From assembly GCA_021155045.1 (NCBI GenBank), contig JAJNQB010000006.1:124001-188000 (forward strand): 64,000 bases of DNA, given 5' to 3'. The stretch is from Arcticibacter sp. (GTDB lineage Bacteria > Bacteroidota > Bacteroidia > 2-12-FULL-35-15). The notes under the pieces are model-generated. The model ran no database searches. It was given only the letters and a program-made list of their open reading frames with translations, and was not told where the DNA came from. The stretch's first letter is position 1, and every line of letters begins with the position of its first letter. The translations under genes and the position numbers were made by a program. Below, piece by piece: positions 43,106 through 52,489 of the stretch.

Positions 43106-43717
43106 ATGAGGCTAAAATTATATTCATTTTATTATATCAAGTTGAGTGGCATTTATTTGCCCTTTAAGATTTGGCATACATCAAAAATAAAAATTAGAAG
43201 TACTGCTCAAATAAAATTGGGTGGGAGAATTAGTTTAGGCAATCCTGATAAAAAAAGTGCAGTAGTATCATGTTTGCCAATCAATATTTATTTTGGTGAA
43301 AATTCAAATATAAATATTGATCATTCCGTTTCTATTGGTCCGGGAGTTAATCTAATTGTAAAAGATAGTGCAAAACTTAGTATTGGAAATAACACTTATT
43401 TTACGTCCGATATGCATATAGAAGCTGTGAACTCTCTTTCTATAGGAAACGATTGTGCGATAAGTTGGGGAGTAACAATTATTGATGATGATCATCATGA
43501 AATGCATGGTACTGAAAAGCGGGAACAGAAGAACAGCATAGTTTCTATCGGAAATAAAGTTTGGATAGGATGCAATGTTACCATTTTGAAAAACACTCAT
43601 ATTGGAAATAATTGTGTAATAGCTGCAGGAAGTGTTGTGAAAGGTAATTTTCCTGATAACACTTTAATCGCAGGTAATCCTGCGAAAGTAGTAAAGCAAA
43701 ATATTGATTGGAAATAA
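43106..43717 (+). CDS. Hexapeptide-repeat acyltransferase
   Basis: A 203-residue left-handed beta-helix protein with an N-terminal cap, repeated I-G hexapeptides (LSIGNDCAISWGV, VSIGNKVWIGCN), the conserved catalytic His in DDDHHEM and the C-terminal AAGSVVKGNFPDN and AGNPAKV. It is a likely sugar acetyltransferase, similar in layout to the one at 29.0 kb. It follows the membrane acyltransferase by 8 bp. Confidence 0.86.
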   Translation: MRLKLYSFYYIKLSGIYLPFKIWHTSKIKIRSTAQIKLGGRISLGNPDKKSAVVSCLPINIYFGENSNINIDHSVSIGPGVNLIVKDSAKLSIGNNTYFTSDMHIEAVNSLSIGNDCAISWGVTIIDDDHHEMHGTEKREQKNSIVSIGNKVWIGCNVTILKNTHIGNNCVIAAGSVVKGNFPDNTLIAGNPAKVVKQNIDWK

Positions 43718-43726
43718 TTAATATTT

Positions 43727-44662
43727 ATGGATAAAAAACGCGGAATACTCATCATTGCCCAAGGCAAACAACGCTATATACACATGGCTCGCCAAATTGC
43801 TGTTTCACTTGCTTTAAGCAATCCTCATATTTCAAGAGCCCTGGTTACTGATTCTCAGGATGAGGAACTAAAAAAATATTATGATATCATCATTCCTATT
43901 GATAAGTCTTTTGGTGTTGGTTACAGCCAAAAATTATACATGAATAAATACAGTCCGTTTACTAAAACCATGTTTATTGATGTGGATTGTTTGGTAATAG
44001 ATTCTATCGATTGGCTTTTTGAGCGTTTTGATGAACATCCAGTAAGTGTGATTGGAAAAAATATAACGGCAGGACCATTGTTAGGAACAACTGTCGAAAT
44101 TTTAAAATCAAAACTCGACATCAATTATTTGCCGACATTTAATGGTGGAGTCTATTATTTTGAAAAAGGAGAGAAGTCCGAACGTGTTTTTAATGAAGCT
44201 TTAGACATATTTTATAATAAATACGATGAATTGAATTTATGGAAATTCAGCGGGCAAGCAGGAGATGAGCCTGCTATGTCAATAGCAATGGCAATGCATA
44301 ATATGCAACCAATAGATGATTCGGCAAAAGGAATGTACACTCCCGTTGGACAAAGCGGAGTTTTTAAAATGGACGCATTAAAAGGATATTGCGAATTTTA
44401 TAAGCATGGAGAAAAAGTTACACCGGCAATCATGCATTTTGGCGGTGGTTACCCTGAAGCTTTTCATTACAGACGGGAAACAACAAAACTAAGCTGGGTG
44501 TATCATTATAAAATTCCCAAAGCTTTCACAAGTTTTGTGGTGAATACAATTTATAATCCTCTTTACATTGTATATGTCTTTTTATATAGGATAGTTAAAA
44601 AAATAGTGAAAGGTGGCGAACTTAAATTCACCCCGATAATGCCTATGTTTAGATTTGAATAA
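43727..44662 (+). CDS. Putative glycosyltransferase with GT-A fold (GT8-like)
   Basis: A 311-residue protein I cannot place in a named family. It begins with GILIIAQGKQRYIHMARQ and has a DxD-like FIDVDCLV (Asp85, Asp87) after a KLYMNKYSPF segment. This is the glycogenin-type GT-A layout where a nucleotide-sugar transferase binds metal. The C-terminal region has a hydrophobic helix (about 265-290). It lies between acyltransferases and GT4 genes with 9 and 0 bp spacing, so a role in the same glycan is likely. Confidence 0.6.
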   Translation: MDKKRGILIIAQGKQRYIHMARQIAVSLALSNPHISRALVTDSQDEELKKYYDIIIPIDKSFGVGYSQKLYMNKYSPFTKTMFIDVDCLVIDSIDWLFERFDEHPVSVIGKNITAGPLLGTTVEILKSKLDINYLPTFNGGVYYFEKGEKSERVFNEALDIFYNKYDELNLWKFSGQAGDEPAMSIAMAMHNMQPIDDSAKGMYTPVGQSGVFKMDALKGYCEFYKHGEKVTPAIMHFGGGYPEAFHYRRETTKLSWVYHYKIPKAFTSFVVNTIYNPLYIVYVFLYRIVKKIVKGGELKFTPIMPMFRFE

Positions 44663-45823
44663 ATGAAAAAACAAATTCTAATCGTATATGCAAAAAGCAC
44701 TGATGAAATTTTTAATCGTCAGTCGGCTTTAGGTTCCTACATCCATTGTCTGGCAGGCATCCTTGTTAAAAATGGATATGGCGTAAGAATCAATGAGATT
44801 GAATTTGATTCTATTCCCGAACAGGAAACTAGGTCGGTGGTTGCAAGCGGGCAATCTTCTTTCAAAAAATTTCTGCCGGCATTTATTAAAGAGTATTGGA
44901 GAGACAAACGCATGTATTCCTGGTTGGGGAGCTTATATACCAATATTGACAATGGAAAACCTTTTGATAAAATAGTAGAGTTTTATACTTATGGTTCTGA
45001 TATAGGCTACAAGTTATCGAAAAAATACAAGAAACCTTTGTTACTGGTTTACGACAACCCTGTATTGGAAGAACATGCTTTTTTTCATACCGGACAGCTG
45101 TTCTTTAAAAAAAAGGCAGCCGAACTAGAGCAATATAGCCTGCTTCAATCACAGGCAATTGTAGTTTATTCTGAGGCTGTTAAAAATTTTCTGACGAAAA
45201 AATTCAATCGCCCGCTTCCTTGTTTCATTCATCAAAATGTTGATTATACACGTTTTGAATATGTTGAAAATAAAACAATCGATGATGGTGTTATAAATAT
45301 CGGATTTATTGGTTCTTTTCTTAAATGGCACAGAGTAGATCTTCTGCTAAAAGCTTTTACAACATTAAAAAATGAAGGACACAATGTAAAATTGTTCTTA
45401 TTGGGAAATGGGATGGATTATGAAAACATAAAACAGCAGGCAAAAAACAACAAATATGCTTCAGCTATAGAAATGCCGGGATTTATGGATGGACAGCAAC
45501 TTTTAAATTATAAAATAAAATTACATATTGGTGTGATGCCCGGTTCAAACTGGTATGGCGCTCCCAACAAAATATTTGAGTACGGAGCTGCTAAAATGGC
45601 TGTCGTTGCTCCGGATACTCCTACCATCAAAAGTTTATTTAATCACAATGAAGAATTACTGCTTTTTAAACAAGACGATGAAAATGATCTAATAGCAAAA
45701 CTTCGTCTTTTTATTAATGACATTGAATTGTTGAAGAAATATGCAGAAACCCTTCAGATAAAAATTAAAAACAAGTATTCCGAAAACATTACCTTTGGGT
45801 TTTATCATCAACTCCTGGAGTAA
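44663..45823 (+). CDS. Glycosyltransferase, GT4 family
   Basis: A 386-residue GT-B protein. The donor half contains IGFIGSFLKWHRVD, LFLLGNG, EMPGFMDGQQL and GAPNKIFEYGAAK, which is the E-x7-E-type site of GT4. It begins on the base after the preceding stop. The GC content is somewhat higher here than in neighbouring genes, possibly a different origin. Confidence 0.88.
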   Translation: MKKQILIVYAKSTDEIFNRQSALGSYIHCLAGILVKNGYGVRINEIEFDSIPEQETRSVVASGQSSFKKFLPAFIKEYWRDKRMYSWLGSLYTNIDNGKPFDKIVEFYTYGSDIGYKLSKKYKKPLLLVYDNPVLEEHAFFHTGQLFFKKKAAELEQYSLLQSQAIVVYSEAVKNFLTKKFNRPLPCFIHQNVDYTRFEYVENKTIDDGVINIGFIGSFLKWHRVDLLLKAFTTLKNEGHNVKLFLLGNGMDYENIKQQAKNNKYASAIEMPGFMDGQQLLNYKIKLHIGVMPGSNWYGAPNKIFEYGAAKMAVVAPDTPTIKSLFNHNEELLLFKQDDENDLIAKLRLFINDIELLKKYAETLQIKIKNKYSENITFGFYHQLLE

Positions 45824-45840
45824 ATTTGGTTTAAGAATTT

Positions 45841-46830
45841 ATGAATAGTCCTAAAAATATTCCCGTATTAAATTCTTTAAGAGCTTTTGCTGCTTTGTCT
45901 GTTTGTATATTTCATTATGTATGCACAGTTACTGGTTTTGTTACTAATGAAATAATTTTGTCAATATTTTCATTTGGGCATTACGGAGTTCAAATGTTTT
46001 TTGTAATCTCTGGGTTTATTATACCATGGTCCATGTATAACAGTAAATATAAGATTCGCAACTTCTTTACATTTACAGCAAAACGATTGATTCGACTCGA
46101 GCCTCCTTATCTTATTTCTTTGCTTATTGCTATTGTTCATACCTATGCAAGGACATTAGGTCCGCATTATAATGGTGTGGATATTACTCCATCAGGAAAA
46201 GAAATTCTCCTTCATTTTGGTTACTTGGTTCCATTTTTTGAGGGAGCTACTTGGATACGTCCTGTTTATTGGACGCTGGCAATTGAATTTCAATATTACC
46301 TTGCAATTGGATTGCTGTTTGGGTTTATTTCCAGTAATAAAATATGGCTGAGAATTATTATCTACATACTTTTTTTATCAGGACCAGTATTGCTTAAGTC
46401 TAATTTTTTACCTTTTCATTTACCTGTTTTTTTATTGGGTATAATTGTGTATTTATATAAAACAGATATTATAAAAAGTATTGAATTATATTCCGTAGCT
46501 ACTACAATACTTGTTTTTATTGGTATATTCAATAATTTGCCTACACTGTTTTTTGCAGGATTTACATTTTTAATAATTATGTATTTTAGTCATGTGAAAA
46601 GTGCGGTAGGTGATTTTTTAGGAAATATATCTTACTCTATTTATTTATTTCATAGTTTAACAGGAATGCTCTTGCTTAATTATTTTGCTCATTCTGCTAC
46701 CTCAGCCTTAATTAAACTTTTATTAATAATAGTAGCTGTGCTTGTTACTATTCTAGCATCCTGGGTAGTGTATCGTTTTGTGGAAAAGCCTTCTAAGGAA
46801 TTGTCATCAAGAATAAAATATAAAAAATGA
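45841..46830 (+). CDS. Acyltransferase 3 family membrane protein (OafA-like)
   Basis: A 329-residue multi-spanning protein with LNSLRAFAALSVCIFHY (conserved Arg and His), FGVQMFFVISGF-type second helix (here YGVQMFFVISGFIIP), KRLIRLEPPY and a C-terminal YRFVEKPSKEL. These are the marks of the OafA/YrhL O-acetyltransferases that modify O-antigens. It overlaps the next gene by 4 bp (ATGA). Confidence 0.92.
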   Translation: MNSPKNIPVLNSLRAFAALSVCIFHYVCTVTGFVTNEIILSIFSFGHYGVQMFFVISGFIIPWSMYNSKYKIRNFFTFTAKRLIRLEPPYLISLLIAIVHTYARTLGPHYNGVDITPSGKEILLHFGYLVPFFEGATWIRPVYWTLAIEFQYYLAIGLLFGFISSNKIWLRIIIYILFLSGPVLLKSNFLPFHLPVFLLGIIVYLYKTDIIKSIELYSVATTILVFIGIFNNLPTLFFAGFTFLIIMYFSHVKSAVGDFLGNISYSIYLFHSLTGMLLLNYFAHSATSALIKLLLIIVAVLVTILASWVVYRFVEKPSKELSSRIKYKK

Positions 46831-47975
46831 GAATAGCATTACTAACCGATGGTATCTATCCTTATGTTATTGGAGGAATGCAGAAACATTCATTCTACCT
46901 TGCCCGTTATTTTGCTCAGAATAAAATCGAAGTGGATTTGTACCATACTGCTACTGATTTTGAAGGCGCAAATCGATTAAGCTGTTTTTCTGAAAAAGAA
47001 AAAAAATACATTCATTCCATACTTATCCCTTTTCCAAAATTTGATAAATTCCCTGGTCATTATATTCGAGAAATGTATGCATATTCTAAGAATATTTTTG
47101 AACATTTAAAAATGCGTCAGAAACCAGATTTTATATATGTACAAGGTTTATGTGGGATGAAACTATTTGAAAATAGAAATCAAATTAATGCCCCAATTGG
47201 CGTTAATTTTCATGGTTTGGAAATGTTTCAAAAGGCTGCCGACATTAAAACAAAGCTGGAACAATATTTTTTTAAAGGACCAGTATTGAAATCAATGAAA
47301 AATGCGGATGTTGTTTTTTCATTGGGAGGAAAACTCAGTAAAATAATTAGTGATCAAGGAGTTTCAAAAAAAAAAATTATAGAGATTCCGATTGGAGTGG
47401 ACGAAAGTTGGTTGAAAAAAAACGATCTTGTTTTTAATGATAAACGAAAATTTGTTTTTATCGGTAGATATGAAAGAAGAAAAGGAATTGAAGAGTTGTC
47501 AAATGTTATAAAAAAGCTAACGAAGCAGATTGAATTTGATTTCGATTTTATTGGCGATATACCTAAGAATAAACAAATTAAACAGAGTAACATAAAATAT
47601 TACGGAAGTATTAAGGACGCTGAAAAAATAAAAGAAATTCTTAATACTGCCGATGTTTTAGTTTGTCCTAGTTATAGCGAAGGTATGCCAACTGTAATTT
47701 TAGAAGCAATGGCTTCTGGACTTGCGGTTATAGCTACAGATGTTGGTGCTGTGAGGGAACAAGTGGATAAAACTAATGGCTTATTGATTCAACCTGGAAA
47801 TATTAGACAATTAAAAGAGGTTGTTAATAAGTTTATTCAAATGGAAGGAAAAGATTTAATGAAATTAAAGTTAAACTCCATTGAAAAAATAAAAAGTAAG
47901 TTTCTTTGGAATTTTATAATTTCTCAAACAATAAAAGAAATCGAGTTAGTAGTAAATTATAGTAAAAAGTACTAA
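46827..47975 (+). CDS. Glycosyltransferase, GT4 family
   Basis: A 382-residue GT-B protein with the start DGIYPYVIGGMQKHS, then FIGRYERRKGIEEL, SYSEGMPTVILEAMASG and ATDVGAVREQV, a clear GT4 signature with E-x7-E. An 11-base A-run lies at 47366-47376, encoding the Lys run SKKKIIE. It closes the first glycosyltransferase block before the DUF4956-VTC-CotH module. Confidence 0.92.
   Translation: MRIALLTDGIYPYVIGGMQKHSFYLARYFAQNKIEVDLYHTATDFEGANRLSCFSEKEKKYIHSILIPFPKFDKFPGHYIREMYAYSKNIFEHLKMRQKPDFIYVQGLCGMKLFENRNQINAPIGVNFHGLEMFQKAADIKTKLEQYFFKGPVLKSMKNADVVFSLGGKLSKIISDQGVSKKKIIEIPIGVDESWLKKNDLVFNDKRKFVFIGRYERRKGIEELSNVIKKLTKQIEFDFDFIGDIPKNKQIKQSNIKYYGSIKDAEKIKEILNTADVLVCPSYSEGMPTVILEAMASGLAVIATDVGAVREQVDKTNGLLIQPGNIRQLKEVVNKFIQMEGKDLMKLKLNSIEKIKSKFLWNFIISQTIKEIELVVNYSKKY
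47366..47376 (+). repeat. A11 homopolymer in a GT4 gene
   Basis: Eleven consecutive A bases in the coding sequence near residue 182. Slippage by one base would remove the donor-binding half. Confidence 0.9.
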
Positions 47976-48001
47976 ATTTACAAGCATATAAATTTAAAGT
48001 A

Positions 48002-48685
48002 ATGAACGAAATAAAAATATTTATAGCAGACAATCTTTCGGGTTTTTCGCCTAAAACCATTCCTAATTTTATTTTTAGCTTTATTGTTTGTGCGGTTTTA
48101 GCTTTTTTACTTGGAAAATTATATATTAGATATGGAAACTCAATATCGAATAGAAAACAATTTGCTAGAAATTTTATGGTTTTAGCAATTACAACAATGT
48201 TTATAATTTCTGTTGTAAAATCTTCTTTAGCCTTGTCTTTAGGATTGGTTGGTGCGCTTTCCATTGTTCGATTTCGATCTGCAATAAAAGAGCCAGAAGA
48301 ATTAACATATCTGTTTTTGACTATTTCTATTGGATTAGGTTGCGGAGCTGGAATGTCTATTTTAACCATAATTGCTTTTATGGGATTTGCTTTAATAATT
48401 TGGATTAATGGAAAGCTTAAACAAAAAACCGATTCTCAAAATCTTTATCTAACCATATCCTCGAATGACCCACAAAATATTAATCTAACAACAATTGTAG
48501 AGCATTTAAAAAAAGAATGTGATTATATTAAACTTAAAAGATCAGATGAAACCCCAAATGGTATAGAAGTTTCTTTTTTTGTTGAATTTGAGACGTTTGA
48601 AAAACTGGAAAAAGTAAAAAGCGAACTTAAAACACTACACCCAGATATTTCTATAACCTTCATGGACAATACCAGAGAATTATAA
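48002..48685 (+). CDS. DUF4956 membrane protein
   Basis: A 227-residue inner-membrane protein with three or four helices (about 22-40, 58-75, 77-95, 102-137) and a cytoplasmic C-terminal domain (140-227) with alternating beta and alpha pattern. The core LSLGLVGALSIVRFRSAIKEPEE is typical of DUF4956, with a highly conserved R-F-R-x-x-I-K-E. The family's function is unknown. DUF4956 genes are often found next to VTC and CotH genes, as here, where it shares a base with the VTC gene stop/start junction. It may be a channel or anchor for the product of the module. Confidence 0.82.
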   Translation: MNEIKIFIADNLSGFSPKTIPNFIFSFIVCAVLAFLLGKLYIRYGNSISNRKQFARNFMVLAITTMFIISVVKSSLALSLGLVGALSIVRFRSAIKEPEELTYLFLTISIGLGCGAGMSILTIIAFMGFALIIWINGKLKQKTDSQNLYLTISSNDPQNINLTTIVEHLKKECDYIKLKRSDETPNGIEVSFFVEFETFEKLEKVKSELKTLHPDISITFMDNTREL

Positions 48686-49377
48686 TGAATTCTATCGAAA
48701 AGAAACTGGTTGAAAATTTACGATATGAACGTAAGTACTTAACTATGGAATATTCTGTTGGAGAAGTTGAACAGATTCTAAAGTATAACATTGGTTGTTT
48801 TTCCGAAATATATTCTCCCAGAACAGTTAATAATATCTATTTTGATACATTAGATTTCCATAGCTATAATGAAAATGTGACTGGAGATAAGGAAAGACTC
48901 AAAATTAGAATAAGATGGTATGGATCTCTTTTTGGCGAAATCAAAAGTCCTCAGTTAGAATTTAAAATAAAAAATGGTTTGTTAGGTTACAAAAAAAATT
49001 ATGAACTAAACCCATTTGTTCTAGATTCTAACTTTAATCAATCTCAAATAAATGCTGCTATTTATAATTTACCCATTAGTATTAGAAATCAAATATCAGC
49101 CAATTATCCTACTTTGTTAAATTCTTATTTTCGAAAATATTATATATCTAAAGATAAAAAAATTAGAGTAACAATTGATTCGAATTTGAAGTATTATAAA
49201 ATTAACTATACTCAAAATTATTTCTTAAATAAAACACTCAACGATAAATCTGTTATTGTTGAATTAAAATATGGAGAGTCCGATATTGAAGAAGCCATGC
49301 AAATTTCAAATGATTTTCCTTTCACATTAACAAAAAATTCAAAATATTTAACAGGTGTTGATCGTGTGCTTTTTTAA
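48685..49377 (+). CDS. VTC-domain polyphosphate polymerase-like protein
   Basis: A 230-residue protein of the VTC/triphosphate-tunnel family, whose eukaryotic Vtc4 makes polyphosphate from ATP. Tunnel residues are visible: RYERKY (13-18), RLKIRIRWYG (Arg71, Lys73, Arg75, Arg77), LEFKIKNG (Glu92, Lys94), VELKYGE (Glu193, Lys195) and NSKYLTGVDRV at the C-terminus. No SPX domain and no membrane helix. The first ATG shares a base with the DUF4956 stop (TAATG), so the two are translationally coupled. Likely product: a phosphate polymer handled by the module. Activity is inferred from the conserved residues. Confidence 0.82.
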   Translation: MNSIEKKLVENLRYERKYLTMEYSVGEVEQILKYNIGCFSEIYSPRTVNNIYFDTLDFHSYNENVTGDKERLKIRIRWYGSLFGEIKSPQLEFKIKNGLLGYKKNYELNPFVLDSNFNQSQINAAIYNLPISIRNQISANYPTLLNSYFRKYYISKDKKIRVTIDSNLKYYKINYTQNYFLNKTLNDKSVIVELKYGESDIEEAMQISNDFPFTLTKNSKYLTGVDRVLF

Positions 49378-49386
49378 AGAAACAAA

Positions 49387-51135
49387 ATGAAACCAGTACT
49401 TAATAGAAGGAATAATAATGAGTTGAATCGGAAATATATAAAAATATTTTTTTTTATTGTGTTAGCCGCTTTCTTTTGTTTCTTTTTTTTGTTTTATTTT
49501 TATTCAGAAACAGATAAGATAAATTCTGCTTTAGCTTTATCAGAAAAACTAGAAAGACCCACTTCCACACAAGAGAGCGGGTTGTATAATTCCCCTATCT
49601 TATTGAAATTAGAAGATAATAATAATACTACTCAAATATTCTATACGCTTGATGGAAGTGAGCCATCAGTTAACTCTATTGAATATAAAAAACCTTTTAA
49701 AATAGAATGTAATAATAATACAAATCATTTATCTAATATTCCCACTTCTCCTAGATGGAAGCCTCCGATTGGAGATGTTTTTAAAGGAACCATTTTAAGG
49801 GCTATTTGCGTTGATAAAATTAATAATATTAAAAGTAAAGAGCTGATTAAATCATTCTTTATAAATGCAGAGGAAAAAAATGAATATTCTATCCCTGTTG
49901 TTTCTATTGTAATTAATAAAGAAGATTTTTTTTCATATAAAAAAGGGATATACGTTTTAGGGAAAAATTATGAAGACAAGAGTGATTATATTAAAAAAAA
50001 ATATAGTTTGGATATGCCATGGTGGTCTTATCCTGCAAACTATTTGTCTAAGGGAAAAAATGCAGGCAGAAAGATTTGGATTGAATATATAAATACAAAT
50101 AATACAGTTTCTTTTTCTACTTATGCTGAAGCAAAAATAAATGGAAATGCAACTAGGGGCTTTGCTCAAAAATCTTTAAGAATTTCATTAGATTCAAAAA
50201 TGGGGAAAGAACATGTTGATGGAATTAAGATAGACACCATTTTTAAAAATAAAATTTATTCTTTTGTATTAAGAAATTCGGGGAACGACTGGGATAAAAC
50301 TTTATTTAGAGATGAGTTTATGCAGTCATTAATGGTAAAAACTAATTTATCAACTCAAAGTTCTATTCCTGTGCTTGTTTTTATAAATGGTGAATATTGG
50401 GGAATTCATCATTTGAAAGAAAAAATTGATGAATTTTATTTTTCTGAAAAGTATGGTTTGAATATAGATAGTTTAACTATATTAGAAAACATGGGAACTT
50501 TAGTTTACGGCAGTAAACAGGATAGTAAAGAATTTGAAAAATTACTTGATTTTTGCAAAAATAAAGACCTATCATTGAAAATCAATTACGATTATCTCTC
50601 AAAAAAGATTGACATCGAAAATTTTATGGATATGATAATTGCCAATGTTTATTTCTGTAATTCTGATTGGCCAAACAATAATGTGAAATATTGGAGAAAT
50701 AATAATAAGGTTGTTTGTGCTGATTCCATAAGGGCTGGAGATGGGAGGTGGCGCTGGATATTATTTGATACAGATTGGGGATTTGGGTACACTAGTAGCA
50801 ATGCTTATGAGTTGGATTTGCTTGATAAGGCTAAGCATGTAGGTAGCGTTGGGGTGATTTTTAGCTCATTATTAAAAAATCAAGATTTTTTAACTAAATT
50901 TAAAATAAGGTTCAATTATCATTTATTAAATACTTTTGATAATGAAAAAGTGGAGCACCTGATTAATGATTTTCAAAAAAAATATTCTCCAGAAATACAA
51001 GAACATATAAATCGATGGAGAATAATTGGTTCGGTTAAAAATTGGGATAAAAATGTTGAAGATTTGAAAATATTTTCTAAAAAGAGAATGGAAATACAAA
51101 AAAAGCAATTAGATTTTTTTTTAAAAAATCAATAA
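49387..51135 (+). CDS. CotH-family protein kinase with chitobiase-like C-terminal domain fold at the N-terminus
   Basis: A 582-residue protein anchored by an N-terminal helix (about 18-38). It has a CHB_HEX_C-type beta domain with YTLDGSEPSVNS (about 60-160), then a CotH kinase domain. Kinase residues are visible: NSDWPNNN (Asp427, Asn432) and the metal-binding FDTDWGFG (Asp461, Asp463). B. subtilis CotH phosphorylates spore-coat proteins on serine using ATP. Here the domain faces the periplasm or outside, so the donor is a puzzle. It is 9 bp after the VTC gene and 4 bp before the Wzy-like gene. Confidence 0.83.
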   Translation: MKPVLNRRNNNELNRKYIKIFFFIVLAAFFCFFFLFYFYSETDKINSALALSEKLERPTSTQESGLYNSPILLKLEDNNNTTQIFYTLDGSEPSVNSIEYKKPFKIECNNNTNHLSNIPTSPRWKPPIGDVFKGTILRAICVDKINNIKSKELIKSFFINAEEKNEYSIPVVSIVINKEDFFSYKKGIYVLGKNYEDKSDYIKKKYSLDMPWWSYPANYLSKGKNAGRKIWIEYINTNNTVSFSTYAEAKINGNATRGFAQKSLRISLDSKMGKEHVDGIKIDTIFKNKIYSFVLRNSGNDWDKTLFRDEFMQSLMVKTNLSTQSSIPVLVFINGEYWGIHHLKEKIDEFYFSEKYGLNIDSLTILENMGTLVYGSKQDSKEFEKLLDFCKNKDLSLKINYDYLSKKIDIENFMDMIIANVYFCNSDWPNNNVKYWRNNNKVVCADSIRAGDGRWRWILFDTDWGFGYTSSNAYELDLLDKAKHVGSVGVIFSSLLKNQDFLTKFKIRFNYHLLNTFDNEKVEHLINDFQKKYSPEIQEHINRWRIIGSVKNWDKNVEDLKIFSKKRMEIQKKQLDFFLKNQ

Positions 51136-51139
51136 AATT

Positions 51140-52477
51140 ATGTTAGCCTATTACAAATCAAATTTACAGTTTATTTTTTTGTTATTAATTTGGCTGTTAG
51201 TTGGTATATACGCTGGCAATGTAATCTTTTTACTATTACCTATATCAATGATTCTTCTAAAGCAAAAATATAGGATAGAAGAATTAATTTTAGGTTATCT
51301 TTTTATCTTAATTTTATCCGACAGCTTAGAGCCGAGTTTATTATTTGCAAAATCCATAAAGAATGTTTATATCACTTTATTGGCGATTTTCTTTTTTCTT
51401 GATTTAAAATCGTTTAAACCTTATAATAAACTATTTTTAATATTTGGTTTCTTTTTTATTTTTTCTGTAATAACAATGCTGACAAGTGTGAACGAAACTT
51501 TTTTTTTAACTAGTCTGCAAAAAACAATTTCTTATTTTTTAACATTTTTAATAATCCCTAATTATATACTTCTTATTTATAGGGAAAAAGGTGACGATTT
51601 TTTAAGATCAATTACCTACTTTTTGGTTACAGGGCTATTTCTTGGTGTGGCTTTTAAGTTTTTTGCCCATGATTTAGCTTATATTCAAGGAGGAAGATAT
51701 AGAGGTATTATGGGAAATCCTAATGGGATGGGTATCGTTGCAGTTTTGTTCTTTATAATATTTTTTATTTTTGATAGCACCAAACCGATTCTTTTTACAA
51801 AAAATGAAAAAATATTTTTTTACTGCATAATTTTTTTCACCATATATGCTACTGGTTCTCGAAATGCTATTATTGCTATTGTTATTTTTTATTTATTGCA
51901 AAAATTTTATAAAATATCTCCTTTCTTAGGGTTTATACTTTTTTTACTTTTAATTTTTGTGGTGGAAATCATTTCAAATAATTTAATTTCTATTTTAGCC
52001 AGTATTGGTTTAAATGATTTATTTCGAATAAATACGATTGATAACGGAAGTGGAAGATACATTGCATGGAATTTTGCTTGGATTCAAATCCAAAATAATT
52101 TATTTATTGGAAAAGGTTTTGGATATAATGAATTTTACATGCGACAGCATTATGGCGAATTATCTAAACTTGGACATCAAGGTGGGATACATAACTCTTT
52201 TTTAACTTTTTGGATGGATCAAGGTTTAGTTGGTTTATTGTTATATTTACAAGCATTTGTTTATTTGTTTTTAAAAGCGGCTAAAAAAACGAAATTCGCT
52301 TTACCTATAATGTTTACTATAGCCTTTACTGCTATATTTGAGTCTTGGTTAGTAGGCTCTTTGAGTGCATTTGCTTTTCTAAGTGTTTTTATTTTTACGC
52401 TGTTAAATGATGATGAAATACTTTTTGATAAAATAGAAAATAAAGAGGTTCAACCTGAAATTCAATTGGAACCTTGA
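51140..52477 (+). CDS. O-antigen polymerase/ligase-like membrane protein (Wzy/WaaL)
   Basis: A 445-residue protein with about ten to twelve membrane helices. It carries the Wzy_C-type large periplasmic loop between helices with GIMGNPNGMG and the later HQGGIHNSFLTFWMDQGLVGL. The H-N-S-F pattern with a downstream G-L-V-G is the O-antigen ligase signature. It would polymerise or attach glycan chains in the periplasm. It lies between the two CotH genes with spacings of 4 and 12 bp, tying it to that module. Confidence 0.85.
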   Translation: MLAYYKSNLQFIFLLLIWLLVGIYAGNVIFLLLPISMILLKQKYRIEELILGYLFILILSDSLEPSLLFAKSIKNVYITLLAIFFFLDLKSFKPYNKLFLIFGFFFIFSVITMLTSVNETFFLTSLQKTISYFLTFLIIPNYILLIYREKGDDFLRSITYFLVTGLFLGVAFKFFAHDLAYIQGGRYRGIMGNPNGMGIVAVLFFIIFFIFDSTKPILFTKNEKIFFYCIIFFTIYATGSRNAIIAIVIFYLLQKFYKISPFLGFILFLLLIFVVEIISNNLISILASIGLNDLFRINTIDNGSGRYIAWNFAWIQIQNNLFIGKGFGYNEFYMRQHYGELSKLGHQGGIHNSFLTFWMDQGLVGLLLYLQAFVYLFLKAAKKTKFALPIMFTIAFTAIFESWLVGSLSAFAFLSVFIFTLLNDDEILFDKIENKEVQPEIQLEP

Positions 52478-52489
52478 AAAATTAATTTT

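Noticed and set aside
47914..48369. Minus-strand open frame of 151 codons opposite the DUF4956 gene
   Set aside because: Antisense to a conserved membrane protein, and the translation resembles no protein family.
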